From Henckelia pumila (taxonomy: Eukaryota; Streptophyta; Magnoliopsida; Lamiales; Gesneriaceae), in assembly GCF_033568475.1 (NCBI RefSeq), contig NC_133122.1, positions 74,051,442-74,115,441 of the forward strand: 64,000 nucleotides of DNA, in the 5' to 3' direction. Below, piece after piece: positions 23,481 to 35,668 of this stretch. The position numbers were made by a program, and so were the translations under genes. Below the pieces are notes generated by a model that saw only the letters and a program-made list of their open reading frames with translations, did no database searches and was not told where the DNA came from. Within the stretch, counting starts at the first letter, position 1. Each line of letters opens with the position of its first letter.

Positions 23481-25310
23481 GTGGTGTCGGAGAAATCTTC
23501 TCATAGAAGCGGAAGACATGTACTTGCCAAGATTCTAGCTTCGATTATATATCAACCCGTTTCACAATTTTTTTTTCAAACACTTTTGCAGGAGGAAATG
23601 GAGTTCTTCAAGAAAGAGAAAGCACTGAGATTGCAAAGCCATCTCGAGAAATGCTTTAATAACCGAAAACATTTGATTTTCTCTTTTTAATTGATATTGT
23701 CACACTATTTTGATTAATGCCATTATTGTTTTGAGAGAAGCCTTGTTTATGATTCTTGGTTATATTTTACTTCTTTTGCATAATCTTTTCGCATATTTGT
23801 AAAGCTGTCATTTCGTCACTTCTTTTCCAATTTTGTTTCTAAACCTTGAGGCATTTCAATCTCTTGACTATTGGTTGGGACTATCACTCACACGTGACTA
23901 AGATTCCATGTATGTTTGTGATGCAAATATATTCTTATTGCATAAAAAGGGATTTCATATTTCAATTTTGAAATTATATTAGTTATACACATCGTTTGAT
24001 CCTCACCAAATTCTATCTTTTTACTCATATCTTGAAGAAACGAAAAATGATTATATAGGGATAGTACTTCCATTTTTAGCTATTTTCCATTAATTTCTGT
24101 ATGTGTTTCGAAAACATTAATGTTGATCTGGTTCGGCATATCTAATGTCATTGTATTAACATAAGGCGTACACACTTTAATAACCGAAAACGTATTCACC
24201 GAGATCCGAAGTTGAAGTGTGAATGTGAATGCGTGCTCTTGATTCTTCATTCTCCTTCGATTTCAAACATGTGAAACATATATATATAGTGGAGTCAATA
24301 GTTAGAACTCAGAAAATGGGCATTTGGCTAGCTGGGTTTAGCTAGATACGGGGGAAAATAAGAGTTGTATGTCTGATTAACGATCCTTTTAATGGAAGGT
24401 TTGTAATATATATGTTGTATTGTTGTATCAAGATTGAACCGGACTAATATATCGAATGTTTAAAAGAAATTTATCGAATATAAATTATTGATGAACATGT
24501 ATATGATTTGCAGAAAAGGCACTCTTAAAGTTGAATGGAGAGGTTTGTCGGCATCAGTTATTGTAGCAGGAATCGTTGTCCAAAAGGATGTCACCGATTA
24601 CCAGGGAAATACAAGTGTGTAGGCGAATGCTAATAATTGAGCTAAACGAAAGTATTTTAGCTCAGTTAAAAATGCGAACTGCAATCAAGCTTCAAATGCT
24701 ACAAATCATGAGACATATGCGGTGAGTATTTTATTTTAATCCCATGTGTTTACAACTGTAGTTTTTGTGTAAACATTTTTTTCTGCTAAATATTTGTAAG
24801 TATATGCATTGTTTCTGCTGGTTGATGAACAAAATGGGAAAAAGGTAGATAATATCGGTGCTTTCTGAAAATTGGTGTTTCTCTAGTCCTTTTATATTGC
24901 TTATTTTTTCACTTTCTGTTTAATCTAAATTTGATCGCAAGAGTGACATGCAACAAGCTGGATAGAGGGAGCTAATAATATACCAAAGGAATGCTTCAAG
25001 AAGGTTAATTTGGCCGAGCTCGATCTACTCGTCTAAAATACTGGAGTTTTCGGCGATGAGTAACCATAGATTCCTGTAATTCGATTTTGTTTGGTACACT
25101 TTTTTTGTGAAATCTTTCTGCTTTCTACATTAAATTGCACCAGCTGAATTTACATCTAAGGCAGCACCAGTTTATTTACCAAGCATCTTCAATTTAGGCA
25201 GCACAAGCATTGTAGCTTCCCACTCTCACCGCAAAAGGCATCAGATATAAATACAACCACAACATGGCTCCCAACTCATGTTCTTCAGAACAGGTCATGT
25301 ACAGATTATT

Positions 25311-25808
25311 GGACCAGAGATAAACTCAAAGACCAGAATATGGCCATTGAAAGTGGTACTATTAGCATCTCAAATGCCTATTCACAGAGGTGAGCCTCTT
25401 AGTTCTTTATTTCTTTTTTATGGAATGAGTCTCTTAATTCTGATAGTGTGGCTTCTATGATTTGGTGACAACTCCATGATTTGTTGTATCAACAGGTTGT
25501 TGAGCACACTTACACTAGCGTTACAGGAATCGGGTATCGATGTTTCTCAGGCCAGCATCTCGGTGCAGATTGATCTGGGAAAGAAATCCAACAGTGCTAA
25601 TTCTTTCACATCCACTGTCAAGGTTAGGTGCTTGGGCACCTTATTCCCCTGATCTTAGCAACAAAATTTATCTTATCCTACTGCTTTGCTCTTCTTTTCA
25701 CCCCATAAATTTTCGAATTCTTGCACTTCGCTACAGGACGATGTTCCACGAGATGCAAGTATGGAGGATGAATTCAGCCAAGCTTTAAAGAGGCTTAAAA
25801 TTATCTGA
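25311..25808 (+). pseudogene. Captured three-exon fragment of a BIM-type bHLH transcription factor gene
   Basis: Exons with proper GT-AG introns can be read: exon to 25389 (..DQNMAIESGTISISNAYSQ), intron 25390-25495, exon 25496-25622 (LLSTLTLALQESGIDVSQAS, then ISVQIDLGKKSN), intron 25623-25736, exon 25737-25808 (DDVPRDASMEDEFSQALKRL, stop TGA 25806-25808). Phases fit at both junctions. This matches the C-terminal part of plant BIM1/BIM2-like proteins, which bind BES1 in brassinosteroid signalling. The bHLH domain itself is absent. Retained introns show capture of genomic DNA, not cDNA. The fragment is cargo of the CACTA element, and whether it is transcribed is unknown. Confidence 0.75.
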
Positions 25809-27075
25809 ACTGAATCCCAATGCAAGTGTAACCATACATCAAATTTGGTTTTTATTTTCCCTCGGGTAATTCATTGCTCTATTTTTCACAATCATAATGT
25901 TTTTTTAAAGAGAATTATTATTGGTTTCGTTTTGCAATATGAACTGATTGTTGCTGAACTGCTTTTTCTTTTTATTTTTTTGGAACATATACTGATAATT
26001 AGGTTGGAGATTCTTCTTAATTTCATTTTAATCAGATTACTTATCGAATATTTTTTGCTAATCCTTCAGCATATGAATCAATACTAGCTGAAAAAATAAA
26101 TTTGTTAAGTTATTTGCTTGGATGGATTCAAGCTATTCAGTGCATGCACAGCTGAACTAAGCTACAGTATCTTCTCATTACTTAGGCAATTGATTCTAGA
26201 GATGCAATGGAAAAATTCATCTTAAAACATGAGAAGGAATCCTTGATATCTGATTTGAAAGATATAATTATCAACCCTTTTCAAACTTCACTCTGTTATA
26301 ATGTTAATATTTTCTTCTAGGAAATTGGAATTAAAGTGCTTGGTGATTCTAATAAATCAAAACTACTAAAGAGTACGGGAAAGATCAAGAATGAGAAACC
26401 TTTAGGCTCCTGACATGGTGCAGATGCAGGGCTAAGCAGGAGCAAAGATGGCAAAAACTTTTTTTGTATTTTTCTGTAGTATGCATTGCATTAGAATTTA
26501 AATTCGAGTGATTTGATTAATGATGGTTCTCTAACGAGTTGTACTTTCTATGCGTGACTTCCTGGAAATCACATTATCATTGTGCATCGTTATAATCTTC
26601 GAGTAAAATAAATTTGGAGTTCACTACCTGTAGTTTGCAGAAATTTCTAACAAGGTATTCTAATAATCTGTAAAAAGCTTAAGATTGAAATTTCTTTTCT
26701 TTTGTAAAAGATTAATTAGAAGGTGCATAAATAAAACACTAGCTAGGAGAGGTCTGGACTCTGGAATTAATGGGAACTATCCTTCATTAATGTTTTAGCC
26801 CTCCTAAGTAAAGACTATTTTTTGAGGAGAAATCTCACATGTTCTTGATCAGGTGCTTTCGTTAGATAATGCATCATGATTTGGAATTTTGGATGCTTTT
26901 TGGTAGTGTCAATGTCTAGGTCTGTAAGACACTTTGTTTTGTGCTGTAGCATCTACCTTGAATGAGACAATTGACAAATCTATTATTGAGACACACACAT
27001 ACACACAAGATTTTAGTGTGAACAAGTTCACTTCTTATAGTGATTATGCTATTACTCATGCATGTGTAACTACAG

Positions 27076-27151
27076 GTTTCTGACTCCAATTTCTGTTGTT
27101 CCTTTGGTGGCTCTTGTCGTTTTTGGGCTCTATGAGCTTGGATTCCCTAAG
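27076..27151 (+). pseudogene. Captured exon of a nucleobase-ascorbate transporter gene
   Basis: Between an acceptor TACAG (27071-27075) and a donor GTACGA (27152), 76 bp encode FLTPISVVPLVALVVFGLYE LGFP. This fits one transmembrane exon of plant nucleobase-ascorbate (NAT/xanthine-uracil) permeases, whose consensus there is SPLA.VPLVALVGFGLYE.GFP. Only one exon was recognised. It is unrelated to the BIM fragment 1.3 kb away, so the CACTA element holds pieces of several loci. Confidence 0.6.
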
Positions 27152-27340
27152 GTACGAACAAGGCCTAACTAGCTGCATAGGATCTTCAGTCAACTTTTAG
27201 TTAAAATGAAATATGCTGTAGAATAGGAGAGATTAAATATGCATAGCTTATTTTACATGTACCTAAAATAATGTTAATTTGCTTATGATATCAAACAATA
27301 AGGCAGATCCATGCTAGTATGAATTAAAGTTGGGAGGCTA

Positions 27341-27557
27341 GCTTATTGGGATGTGGAGTGGAACTTGAAATGGTGTGTGGTTTGAGTTATTGGGATGTTG
27401 TGGAGTGGAACTTGAAAGTGCCAAATCCATGGTTTAGCTTGTGGCCTGTGGGTTGGTCGGAGCCCACGGTTTGTCAACTGTACCTATGTGCCAAATCCAT
27501 GGTTTAGCTTGTGGCCTGTGGGTTGGTCGGAGCCCACGGTTCGTCAACTGTGTCTAC
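27341..27557 (+). repeat. Tandem duplications inside the CACTA element
   Basis: A 70-bp unit beginning GTGCCAAATCCATGGTTTAG is present twice in a row (27418-27487 and 27488-27557) with few changes. Just upstream, TTATTGGGATGT...GGAGTGGAACTTGAAA occurs at about 27341 and again at about 27388. Confidence 0.85.
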
Positions 27558-28094
27558 TATATTTTATGAATTCAATACAAATGCAAAAATGAGTTGAATA
27601 AAATCTGCACTGCCTTCCCTTTTGGAGTTGCTGAGTTTTTTTCTTTTATTTTTTTCCATGACAAGCGAGATATTAGTTTGATAGTTGAGATTGGATTCCA
27701 TGTTTAAATTGGTCTAAGATTTTGTTGATAATTTTGGACTGAGAATGTGTTTTCTTGTAGGTAACTCGGGAGTAATGCATAAGGGGTTTTGATGCAAGGA
27801 TTGAGCTGTGTTTCAGATCGCCTTGGTAATACGTAGAAGTCATCTCGTGAACATCGTTATCAAGAACAAACACATGATGATTTATGTTTTGATACAACCA
27901 TCTTTTGGAACTACTTTTGTTACATTTATATTATATTAGATGGGATATTTTGAGTTTCGACTACGTAGTATTATCTTCCAAATTAGATGTGTGTAACTAT
28001 TTTGGAACTTGAATATTTTCATGGATTCAATGTAGTAAATATTTTATTTTATATTAATTTCTTTATTAATATTTATAGTTCGTATGAAGATTAA

Positions 28095-28500
28095 TTAGGC
28101 AACGGTTTTAATGACTCCTAATACAACTGATTTATGTTATTGCCAAAACCGTTGTCTTATATCACAAACGACAACGGATATACATTGTTGCAAAAACCGT
28201 TGTCCACAAACGACAACGGATATAAACTGTTGCAAATATGTTGTCCTAAGCCATAAACAACAACGGATATAAACTGTACAAAACCGTTGTCTTAAATAGT
28301 CAATGACAACGGATTTACACTGTTGCAGAACCGTTGTCTTTGGAGACTTACGACAACGGTTACAAACTGTTGCAAAACCGTTGTGGTGGGATGGCTACGA
28401 CAACGGATATAAACCGTTGTTATAGGGCACGCTTTTTACAACGCCCCCTTACAACGGTTTTAATCCCCCCTACGACAACGGATAATATCCGTTGTCGTTT
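28095..28500. repeat. CACTA right subterminal repeats
   Basis: This is a dense run of ACAACGGATATAAACYGTTGC and AACCGTTGTC units. They are the same hexamer core as the left subterminal zone but with a distinct GGATATAAAC extension. Confidence 0.9.
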
Positions 28501-28521
28501 TGCAATTTTCTTGTAGTGTAC

Positions 28522-28910
28522 AGTGTATTGCCCTTTACTATCCCATTTTAAAAATCTCAAATCTGCCGAATTTGTCCGAATTAATGGGATATCTAAGATA
28601 TATTCTGCTTCAATCGTAGAAAAAGTATTGTGCACTACTTCCTCATTCCATGATCGATTTGCAGATATCATATCCTTAACCATCAGCGTCCCACTGATTC
28701 TGTTCGAAAAGCTTTTCCCACTTGCCAATCTGGGAATAAATTTATCAGTCAGAGCCTTTATGTGATGTCGATTTCCTACTCTCCACCAAATTCATTATGA
28801 ATAAGGTCTTGGCTTCACAAGATAGACATCCAAATGTATGATGGTTTCGAGCCTAATTTTTCTTCCATGATATCTTCGTGTTTGAAATACCTTGCTTTTA
28901 GTACTTGTGC
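28522..28910 (-). pseudogene. L1-type LINE remnant, region upstream of zf-RVT
   Basis: The minus strand reads (K)ARYFKHEDIMEEKLGSKPSYIW, WWRVGNRHHIKAL, FIPRLASGKSFSNRI and a further 60 residues to 28522. This is the stretch that follows RT in plant LINE ORF2 relics (family pattern KARYFP...LG..PS.IWRSIL...G..WRVGNG). In-frame stops are present. The CACTA element separates it from its continuation at 22609-21703. Confidence 0.75.
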
Positions 28911-29921
28911 CACGTATTATTCTCCAAACTTGTTTTGTCTTCATTCCTCATTGTTTCTCTCAACGAGAGCACCAATGATAGAAACTAGCACACTTTGAGT
29001 CTATGCCAAACTACTAATACAATTATTCTCAATAGAAGAATTCTCCCCCTCATAAATCCCTCCAAATGCTTATATATTTTTCTATTACAATTATTTTGCA
29101 TAATGAAACTAACATTTAACTAACATAGTGCCGCGTTCACTGTTTTCATGTGTTTCTTCTCCCACATGACGTATTCCTTCGCCCATGCCTCATTTGACTC
29201 ACGAATATTCGAGGCCTCTAAATCATGCTATAGATTTCCGTCAGCTCGATGCTTATAAACACTTTCAAAATAAAATATTTTTCCAAACTCACTCGATAAT
29301 ATATATTTGTTTGACTATAATTAATAATGCAAGCATTTGATTTAGAATACATTCAAGATATAATAACAATTTTTATTTTTTATGTCGATTTTAATTAAAT
29401 ATTTTTTAAAAAACTTATATTAGATTTTTTATTTTTGTCTTCCTAAAATATATTTTAGTTGGTAATCGACTCAAAAGTCAAAACAAAAAATTGAAAGGTG
29501 TAAGAATTTTTTTTAAAAAATTGATAATAAAAATAATACATAATATAATATTTTTTTATAAATTATATAATTAAAAATATTAAAAAGAATTTTTTTAACC
29601 ATTGGGGACTCTCGAGTTGCTGACACCATCCAGGGTACCCGCAGTCCTAAACCAAAACACTCAATTTCATCGTGAGACCTACTATAACACATTATTTTTT
29701 TATCTCAAAACAAAATTTTTATAACTTTTCTCCACAATCCTAAACCCAACAACTAACTTTTTTGAAGGTCCCACTACTCAATTCTATCCATATTATATAA
29801 TAATAATAATAATAATTATCTACATTTAAATTTAAATTTTATAATAAAATAAAATTAATTTTAATTAAATAAAGCTAAATACGTAAAAAAAAAAAATAAT
29901 AAATTAAATTTTAATTTTTTG
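28911..29921. other. AT-rich intergenic stretch, nothing recognised
   Basis: No coding frame, tRNA or clear element end could be supported. It contains short A/T runs and a TAATAATAATAATAAT microsatellite near 29800. Confidence 0.5.
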
Positions 29922-30141
29922 TCTCTACTATTATATAATACTTAAGCATGCTAAAAAAACTGTTTTTTGAGGACACCATCTTTTCTTTCCTATTTTACCC
30001 CTCTTTTTCCATTTCTTCTTTCACATGTAGGCTAACTCCCCACTTCCCATTATAACTTCTCTCATCTAAAATATAACTTATTTCATAAAATCATGTTGAT
30101 TGTTATTGTATAAATGCAACGCGTGTGCATTATTTTACTAG
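29922..30141 (+). mobile_element. Small non-autonomous Helitron-like element
   Basis: It starts TCTCTACTATTATATAATAC and ends ATTATTTTACTAG, followed by T, with the GC-rich near-palindrome GCAACGCGTGTGC about 10 bp before the CTAG end. These are Helitron-type ends (5' TC, 3' CTRR with a preceding hairpin, no target duplication). The base before TC is G instead of the usual A. The 5' end and the GACACCAT...TTACCC block resemble the larger copy at 35669-36509. Confidence 0.5.
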
Positions 30142-31020
30142 TCTAATTAATTAATCTTTGATTAATTATGTTTTAGTATTTTGAATTGATTACGTAAATT
30201 AATGTAAAATGATTTGATTAATTATATTTTGATATTTTTTATTTAACATTTCAAATGTTATTATGAATATTTAATAAAATAAAAATGATATGATGAAAAT
30301 ATTAATAATTAATAATAAATATGAATGTTGAACGCACCCCAAAAAATATTTAACCTTTTTTTTAATAAAAAATGAATGTTGAAACTGGCATCCAAATTGG
30401 GACGCTAGCTTCAGTTTCAGCCTACAGGGTTCAGCTTCTTTTCCACCTTAAAAGTTTGGAAAAAATCTCCCATTTCAATCACCCTTAGTGATAACTTTTT
30501 TTTTTTTTTTTTTTTTGGGTAACACATCACCATTTAAATTATTTTTGAAATTTAATTTAAAAAAAACCCAACGAACGAAGCTGGTCATTTTCATTACCAA
30601 CTCGTATAAAATTGGTCTTGACCCATGGGCCTCCATTGTTATTACGATAAATAAAACGAGTTGTACCTGTAGCAAAGGACTCACTCCACTTCACCATTCT
30701 TGCAACCTAAATCTCCAATTGACGATGGTACGCATCCTTCAATTGTAATTTTCATGCGTTTTGTGATCGTTGTTACCTTAATTTTATCCTAGAGTTCTGA
30801 TTTTATTGATTGATCTACCTTAATCGAATGTATTAGGAGTATATACATATAAAAATTTCAACCATCAATTCATTCATAATGGAAACCCATTTTTCAGCAT
30901 AGAAATTCAGACATGTTATATGATTGATACAGCCATTCAAGAAATTAACGATTTGAGACAACTGTTAAGAGTGCATGAAAGCTTATTTGATGTTACCAAA
31001 AGGGTATCCCATTTTTTGAT
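30142..31020. other. AT-rich intergenic stretch, nothing recognised
   Basis: Poly-T and poly-A runs (about 30498-30516) and no supportable gene. It lies immediately downstream of the minus-strand Myb/SANT-like gene, so its right edge may include the 3' untranslated region and poly(A) signals of that gene. Confidence 0.4.
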
Positions 31021-31511
31021 TTACTCAAAAACAACTCCACTCTCAAAAACTTGGCGCATGAGCTCGAAGTTTGGTTCTCCCATGTAACCCCCACGCTTGT
31101 ACCGATGCTGGAAAGAGAGAATAATGTATTTTAGGTTCATGAGGCAGATGTTTGAATCCATTATTGTTCTTTGAATTAATGAACAAAACTTAAGAGATTT
31201 ACCTTGTACTCTTCCTTTAGCAGTTTATCATTTCCATAAACAGCATTAAGTTGCATGTTCCACTGAATTCCTTCTCGGTTCAACAGTTCTGAGAACTCAT
31301 TATGTCGCTTCTTGAGATTTATCAGTCTAGACTTCAGATAACGATCTGAAAACATAGGGCCAAATAACATTCGGAACTTCCTATTCACACTCAATTGGTT
31401 TTCCATCCTGAACGTTGATCCTGGTGCGTGTCCCTTTTCGATCTCGTCAACCATCATCCTTAGAAAAACCTTTTCCGCATCTCCTCTATGTTCACGGGGT
31501 ATGTGAGCCAT
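31021..31511 (-). CDS. Two-exon Myb/SANT-like domain protein (small, hypothetical)
   Basis: Exon 1 runs 31511-31203 (103 codons), then a 95-bp intron 31202-31108 (GT...CAG), then exon 2 31107-31021 (28 codons plus TAA). Phase is 0 at the junction and the frame is intact, giving 131 residues. The protein begins MAHIPREHRGDAEKVFLRMM, followed by VDEIEKGHAPGSTFRMENQL and YLKSRLINLKKRHNEFSELL. This is the helix pattern of the Myb/SANT-like DNA-binding domain (Myb_DNA-bind_3) of plant L10-interacting MYB-domain and PIF-associated proteins. It is short for that family and lacks the usual Trp of helix 1 and a C-terminal region. An acceptor-like TTACAG directly precedes the ATG, so a 5' untranslated exon is likely; a candidate with donor AAG/GTATGT ends at 33133. 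It may be a host gene, a domesticated transposon gene or a decayed copy. Confidence 0.6.
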
Positions 31512-33132
31512 CTGTAATTTGTAACATTATCACATAGCATACATGCTATTGAGTAACATTACCAAATAGAGTTATTTAGTTGCATCATCTTAATTGCATT
31601 TTATGCCCACATTAATTACAGTGGAATGGGGAAGATTCTTATGCATAAAGAAAAATTAATGGAGAAAGTCTAGTGAAACCAACTGCTATTTTTTCTTGCT
31701 TAGACTATGTGGACGACAATCAGACCAAGTATTTGTTTGTTCTTGTCTTAGAGGAAGCAAGTGCAGAACCTTTAAAGTTTCAAAGTTAACAGTATATCAC
31801 TTGTAGGATGGGTAACTTGAGGCTCAGTTTCTTTAGGATTTTTATTGATATAATGTAAAGAAAATGAAGCAATAATCATGTAAAAAGTGTTGTATATGGA
31901 AAAAAAAATTCCAGGACATATTTTCATTTTTCCGTATCTGCTTATGTTTATGATGGTTATATCTGTCTTAAGGAATTAATTGTCGAAAAAAGACTATTTT
32001 TGCAAAAATTTAGGAATATCCTACTTCTTTTGTGATTCAAAGTCATTTGCATCAAAGTAACAAAAATGATAGCAGTGTTATCTCAATGTCATCAAGGATT
32101 ACATCCATAGAAGTTCATATACTATGAGTAGGTTTATTGCCACATCTGTATACTGGTCTTGTGTGCTAAGGTATTGACATAGATTTTTCTTCATATAACC
32201 TAAAATCTCTTTGATCAAGCATTAGGATGGAGAAGAGGTTAGACACTGCTCCTTAATGTTCCAAAACCTACATCAAGGGATTTGAATCAATGCCATATGA
32301 CCCACTCCTCTCACCTTCATTATATTAATCTGAAAATTCTAAGAGATGTTCCTAAAGTTTACTTAAAGTTTATTGGGTATTTCTTAACTTAACATGTTCT
32401 TGAACGCAAGTGTGAATGCAATCAAAGCAAAGAAAATATACATTTTTAGAAAACTTAACAATAAGGCTGCATTTGGATTGGAGGATTTTAATTTGAGTAG
32501 GTATTTTGAGGGAAGATTTTAATTTTCAAATGACTCCACATTGAGGTGAATTTGATATCCACCCAATGACACAAAAATAAATAATTGGGATTTGAAATCC
32601 ATTGTTAGTGAATTTTACCAAACAAACCAATTATGGATCCATCCATTTTAATTGACGTGGTTTCAAAAAAACTTGTCCAATTGGAAGATCTACTAGTGAA
32701 TTAGGATTTGGACCTATTGTGCAGTAGTACTATGATTTTAAATAATTAAGTCATTCTTTCCTTGCCACCTCGAAGTTATTTATGGGAAAAATTTACAATC
32801 AATCACTTCGAATAAATTTTACAGAATGAAGTCTAGATTTAGTATTAATTATACAAATCATAGGGTAGTGATGTTGCTAGACGGTGAGTGGTGGTAGCCA
32901 ACGGAGGCACATTACATGCACCTCCCATCACTCCAATCACAATCCAATCAATAGAAAACTGGTCAGCGTTTTACATGCCCAACAACGACAAATCATTGTA
33001 GCATGGAAAACACCAAGATTGGATGGATACAACCAAATGTGATGTGGGGCGGTGTTTCTAGCCCCCCATACTGGACTATCCAAAATCAACAAAATTCATT
33101 AGAATTATGAGACTTGGAGAAAGAGACATACC
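31512..33132 (-). other. Possible 5' UTR intron of the Myb/SANT-like gene
   Basis: The minus strand reads donor GTATGT at 33132 and acceptor TTACAG at 31512, giving a 1.6-kb AT-rich intron without coding frames. The presumed non-coding exon would be about 33133-33240 and is purine/pyrimidine-mixed, less AT-rich than its surroundings. This is an inference from splice-like signals only. Confidence 0.3.
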
Positions 33133-33249
33133 TTTGATGAAAGAGTAAGGGAAGGGGTTTTCTGAACGTCGTCTCTAGAAATTCGCCTCCGCCACCACTA
33201 TTGGAGGTTCTCGTGATCTCCGATCCTCTCTTTATGTTCTTGTGCTTGT

Positions 33250-35668
33250 GTGTAACTTATTTTTAGCGCCATAAATGCGATCATTGTAATCTGTGATGAA
33301 TAGGTTTAAAAGTAAACTCTTTTCATTAAAATTGGGGATGGGAGTTGGAGCTCTCAAACACGTGACCTATATCACCATTTGACACACTAGGTGCCACTTG
33401 GCCAAAGCTTGTGGCAATAGTAAACTCTTTGGAGTCACGTTTATTAGCATAAAAAGTTAGTATGTCGCAAAAGTTTAACCTAGTTGGCAAAAGGTCTGAA
33501 ACTATGACTGATTAAAGTGAACTCATAATAGAACACCACAAGTTTGGAAATTGGATTCAATTTCTTGGAATAGAATTTGAGGTTGTCATTAGATAGTGGC
33601 TGTGAGGTCAATCGTCATAAAAATATGTCATATTAACAATTTAGATATGCATTAGGAATAAAAATAGTTATGTGAAATTTTTTTACCTCTAAACAAAACA
33701 TGACAGTAAATCTTTTCTATTATTTAGGTTGTCAGTAGATATTGATGGTATTTTGAGTATGTTTGGATAAATAATCTATCTAAATAAAAGCACTTCATAT
33801 TTAAAAATGTGGTGCTTTGGTTAAAATGTATTTTGAACGAAGTGTGAGAAACACTTTTCTATAAGCCAAAAAATGTGACTTCTGAGATATGCTCTTTCTT
33901 TTTCTTTTTTTTTTTTAAAGGGAACTCTTTTTTCACTATTGTATTCGATTTTAAAATTCTCTTTGATTTTTTAAATATTTTTTTACAAAAACACGTTAAA
34001 AAAGCAATATTGATAAAGTCCTTTTTAACTGCGGCTTCTATATTTGGACGGCCCGTTTTCCTTCGTTGATTGTTGTACTTGCATACAAAATTTGAGTCCT
34101 AACCCTGAATAACACCTGCCTTAAAATCTGAAATCCTACCACAATTCTAAAACTTGCACTGACCCGGTGATGAATAAATTTGTTGCCGGTACAAGAGGTG
34201 GTCAATTGAGAAATTCTAAGATTCCCTTGGGGTTTAATTTTTTAACTTTTGGCACTCTCTTCTTTATTAATTATCCTAACATAGTTTTTCCAGAATCCCA
34301 TATAAATAAGTTTGCAAAATGCACATAATTGCTGGAATAAATAGTAACTATGGATTATATTTGGAGATGTTAATAAGGAATCTCGTAACTTGGTAAGAAA
34401 TATTTGGGACTGAATGAGTGATGAATTTCATGTTTTTATTTGAACATGTGCATGCATGTTAAATATTATAGCGAATATTATAACAAATTTGTGTGCAACC
34501 AGTCAAGCTTCATTTTGATAGTTTGACATTATTACATGGATTGAATAAATAGTAAATACTATAGATTTCTTGTTCTTGTGCTTGTGCTTGTGCTTGTGAT
34601 CAATCTACATAAATTTCCGGGGACAACATAGTAGCTGATAAAAGTTTATTAGGATAAACATGTTCATCACTCTGAAATTCATATTCTACCATGTATACTG
34701 TTAAATTTGTATGTGAGACTTTTCGATTTCTATTGATCGCTGATCTTTGATGACAGGGAGACCGAGTATTGTTCTTGTAAGCATTTCTAAACATTAGCTA
34801 TGTTTGGTTATTACCATATCTTGTCTCTTTTCTTTGTGTTAGTTGAATATGTTAACTTTTCCAATTTATTGATCTTTTGTGGTTTCCAAAACAGGTGCAT
34901 TAGAATCCGAGATTCAGAAAGGGAAACTTGACCTCCCAAATAGTGATGGACACATTCAGTCCCCATAGCTGTTGTGCATGGCAGGAAGATGTAATATTTT
35001 GTTGTTTAATTGAGGTAAGCACCACTGCTCATAATAAAAAAATTAAATGAAACATTTCTGAAACCAAACACGCTCTAAGTATATATTTTATCAAATGAAA
35101 ACGTAGTTTTTAAATTTAAGAGTCTAGTTATTAATATAGAAAAGTTAGTATACTCGAATTTAAACAATTGACATTGTTTGGTTTGATGTATTATTAATCT
35201 ATGTATAGCTTATCCCAATCAATTTCGCCTTATTTTCGTCATATTATTTATTTATCTATTTATTAATTAATAATTTTACATCAATTAAATCAAATAAATT
35301 ATAATCTATCCATCAAATCAAATAATGTATTAACTATTTTTTCTTATTTATTTTTAATTTACATTATATTGCTTATCTATGGATTACTTATATGGATTAC
35401 AAAGGAAAATACTCCAAAAATACTCCAAAAATAGCTAATAATTTTGTCCGGTTTGGTAGGCATGATAAAGACTTGATTTATAAGGAAGCCTATATTGAAC
35501 CTATGTTTGTATTATTTATTTTCCTCTTGATATGCATTAGGATTGAAAAACAGTTACTGTAGATTAATGCGAACAACAATTCAAGCCCATTTGCCATGGA
35601 TTACGTTAATAAATGGCAATGTGAAAGACCACATTTATAAAAAAAAATGTCCATGTGTTTAAATAATA
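33250..35668. other. Intergenic stretch, no gene recognised
   Basis: AT-rich with poly-T near 33898-33916 and a short (TTGTGC)n microsatellite near 34568-34598. A splice-like exon at about 34895-34967 (CAG/GTGCATTAGAA..., reading ALESEIQKGKLDLPNSDGHI) could belong to something, but no partner exons or family were recognised. Confidence 0.4.

Larger units (their letters stand above)
22610..28518. mobile_element. Non-autonomous CACTA (En/Spm) transposon carrying host gene pieces
   Basis: The ends are CACTACAACAAAT at 22610 and the inverse of CACTACAAGAAAAT ending at 28518, with the 3-bp target duplication TAC at 22607-22609 and 28519-28521. Both subterminal zones (about 22645-22955 and 28095-28500) are packed with ACAACGG / CCGTTGT units in both orientations, the usual transposase-binding pattern of CACTA elements. 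No transposase ORF is found in the 5.9 kb, so the element is non-autonomous. The interior contains exon-like pieces of unrelated host genes on the plus strand, plus tandem duplications. Confidence 0.92.

Noticed and set aside
32463..32760. Possible hAT or PIF MITE starting GCATTTGGATTGGAGG
   Set aside because: No matching inverted end or target duplication could be found nearby.
34895..34967. Possible plus-strand exon reading ALESEIQKGKLDLPNSDGHI
   Set aside because: Splice-like acceptor and open frame only; no partner exon and no family recognised.
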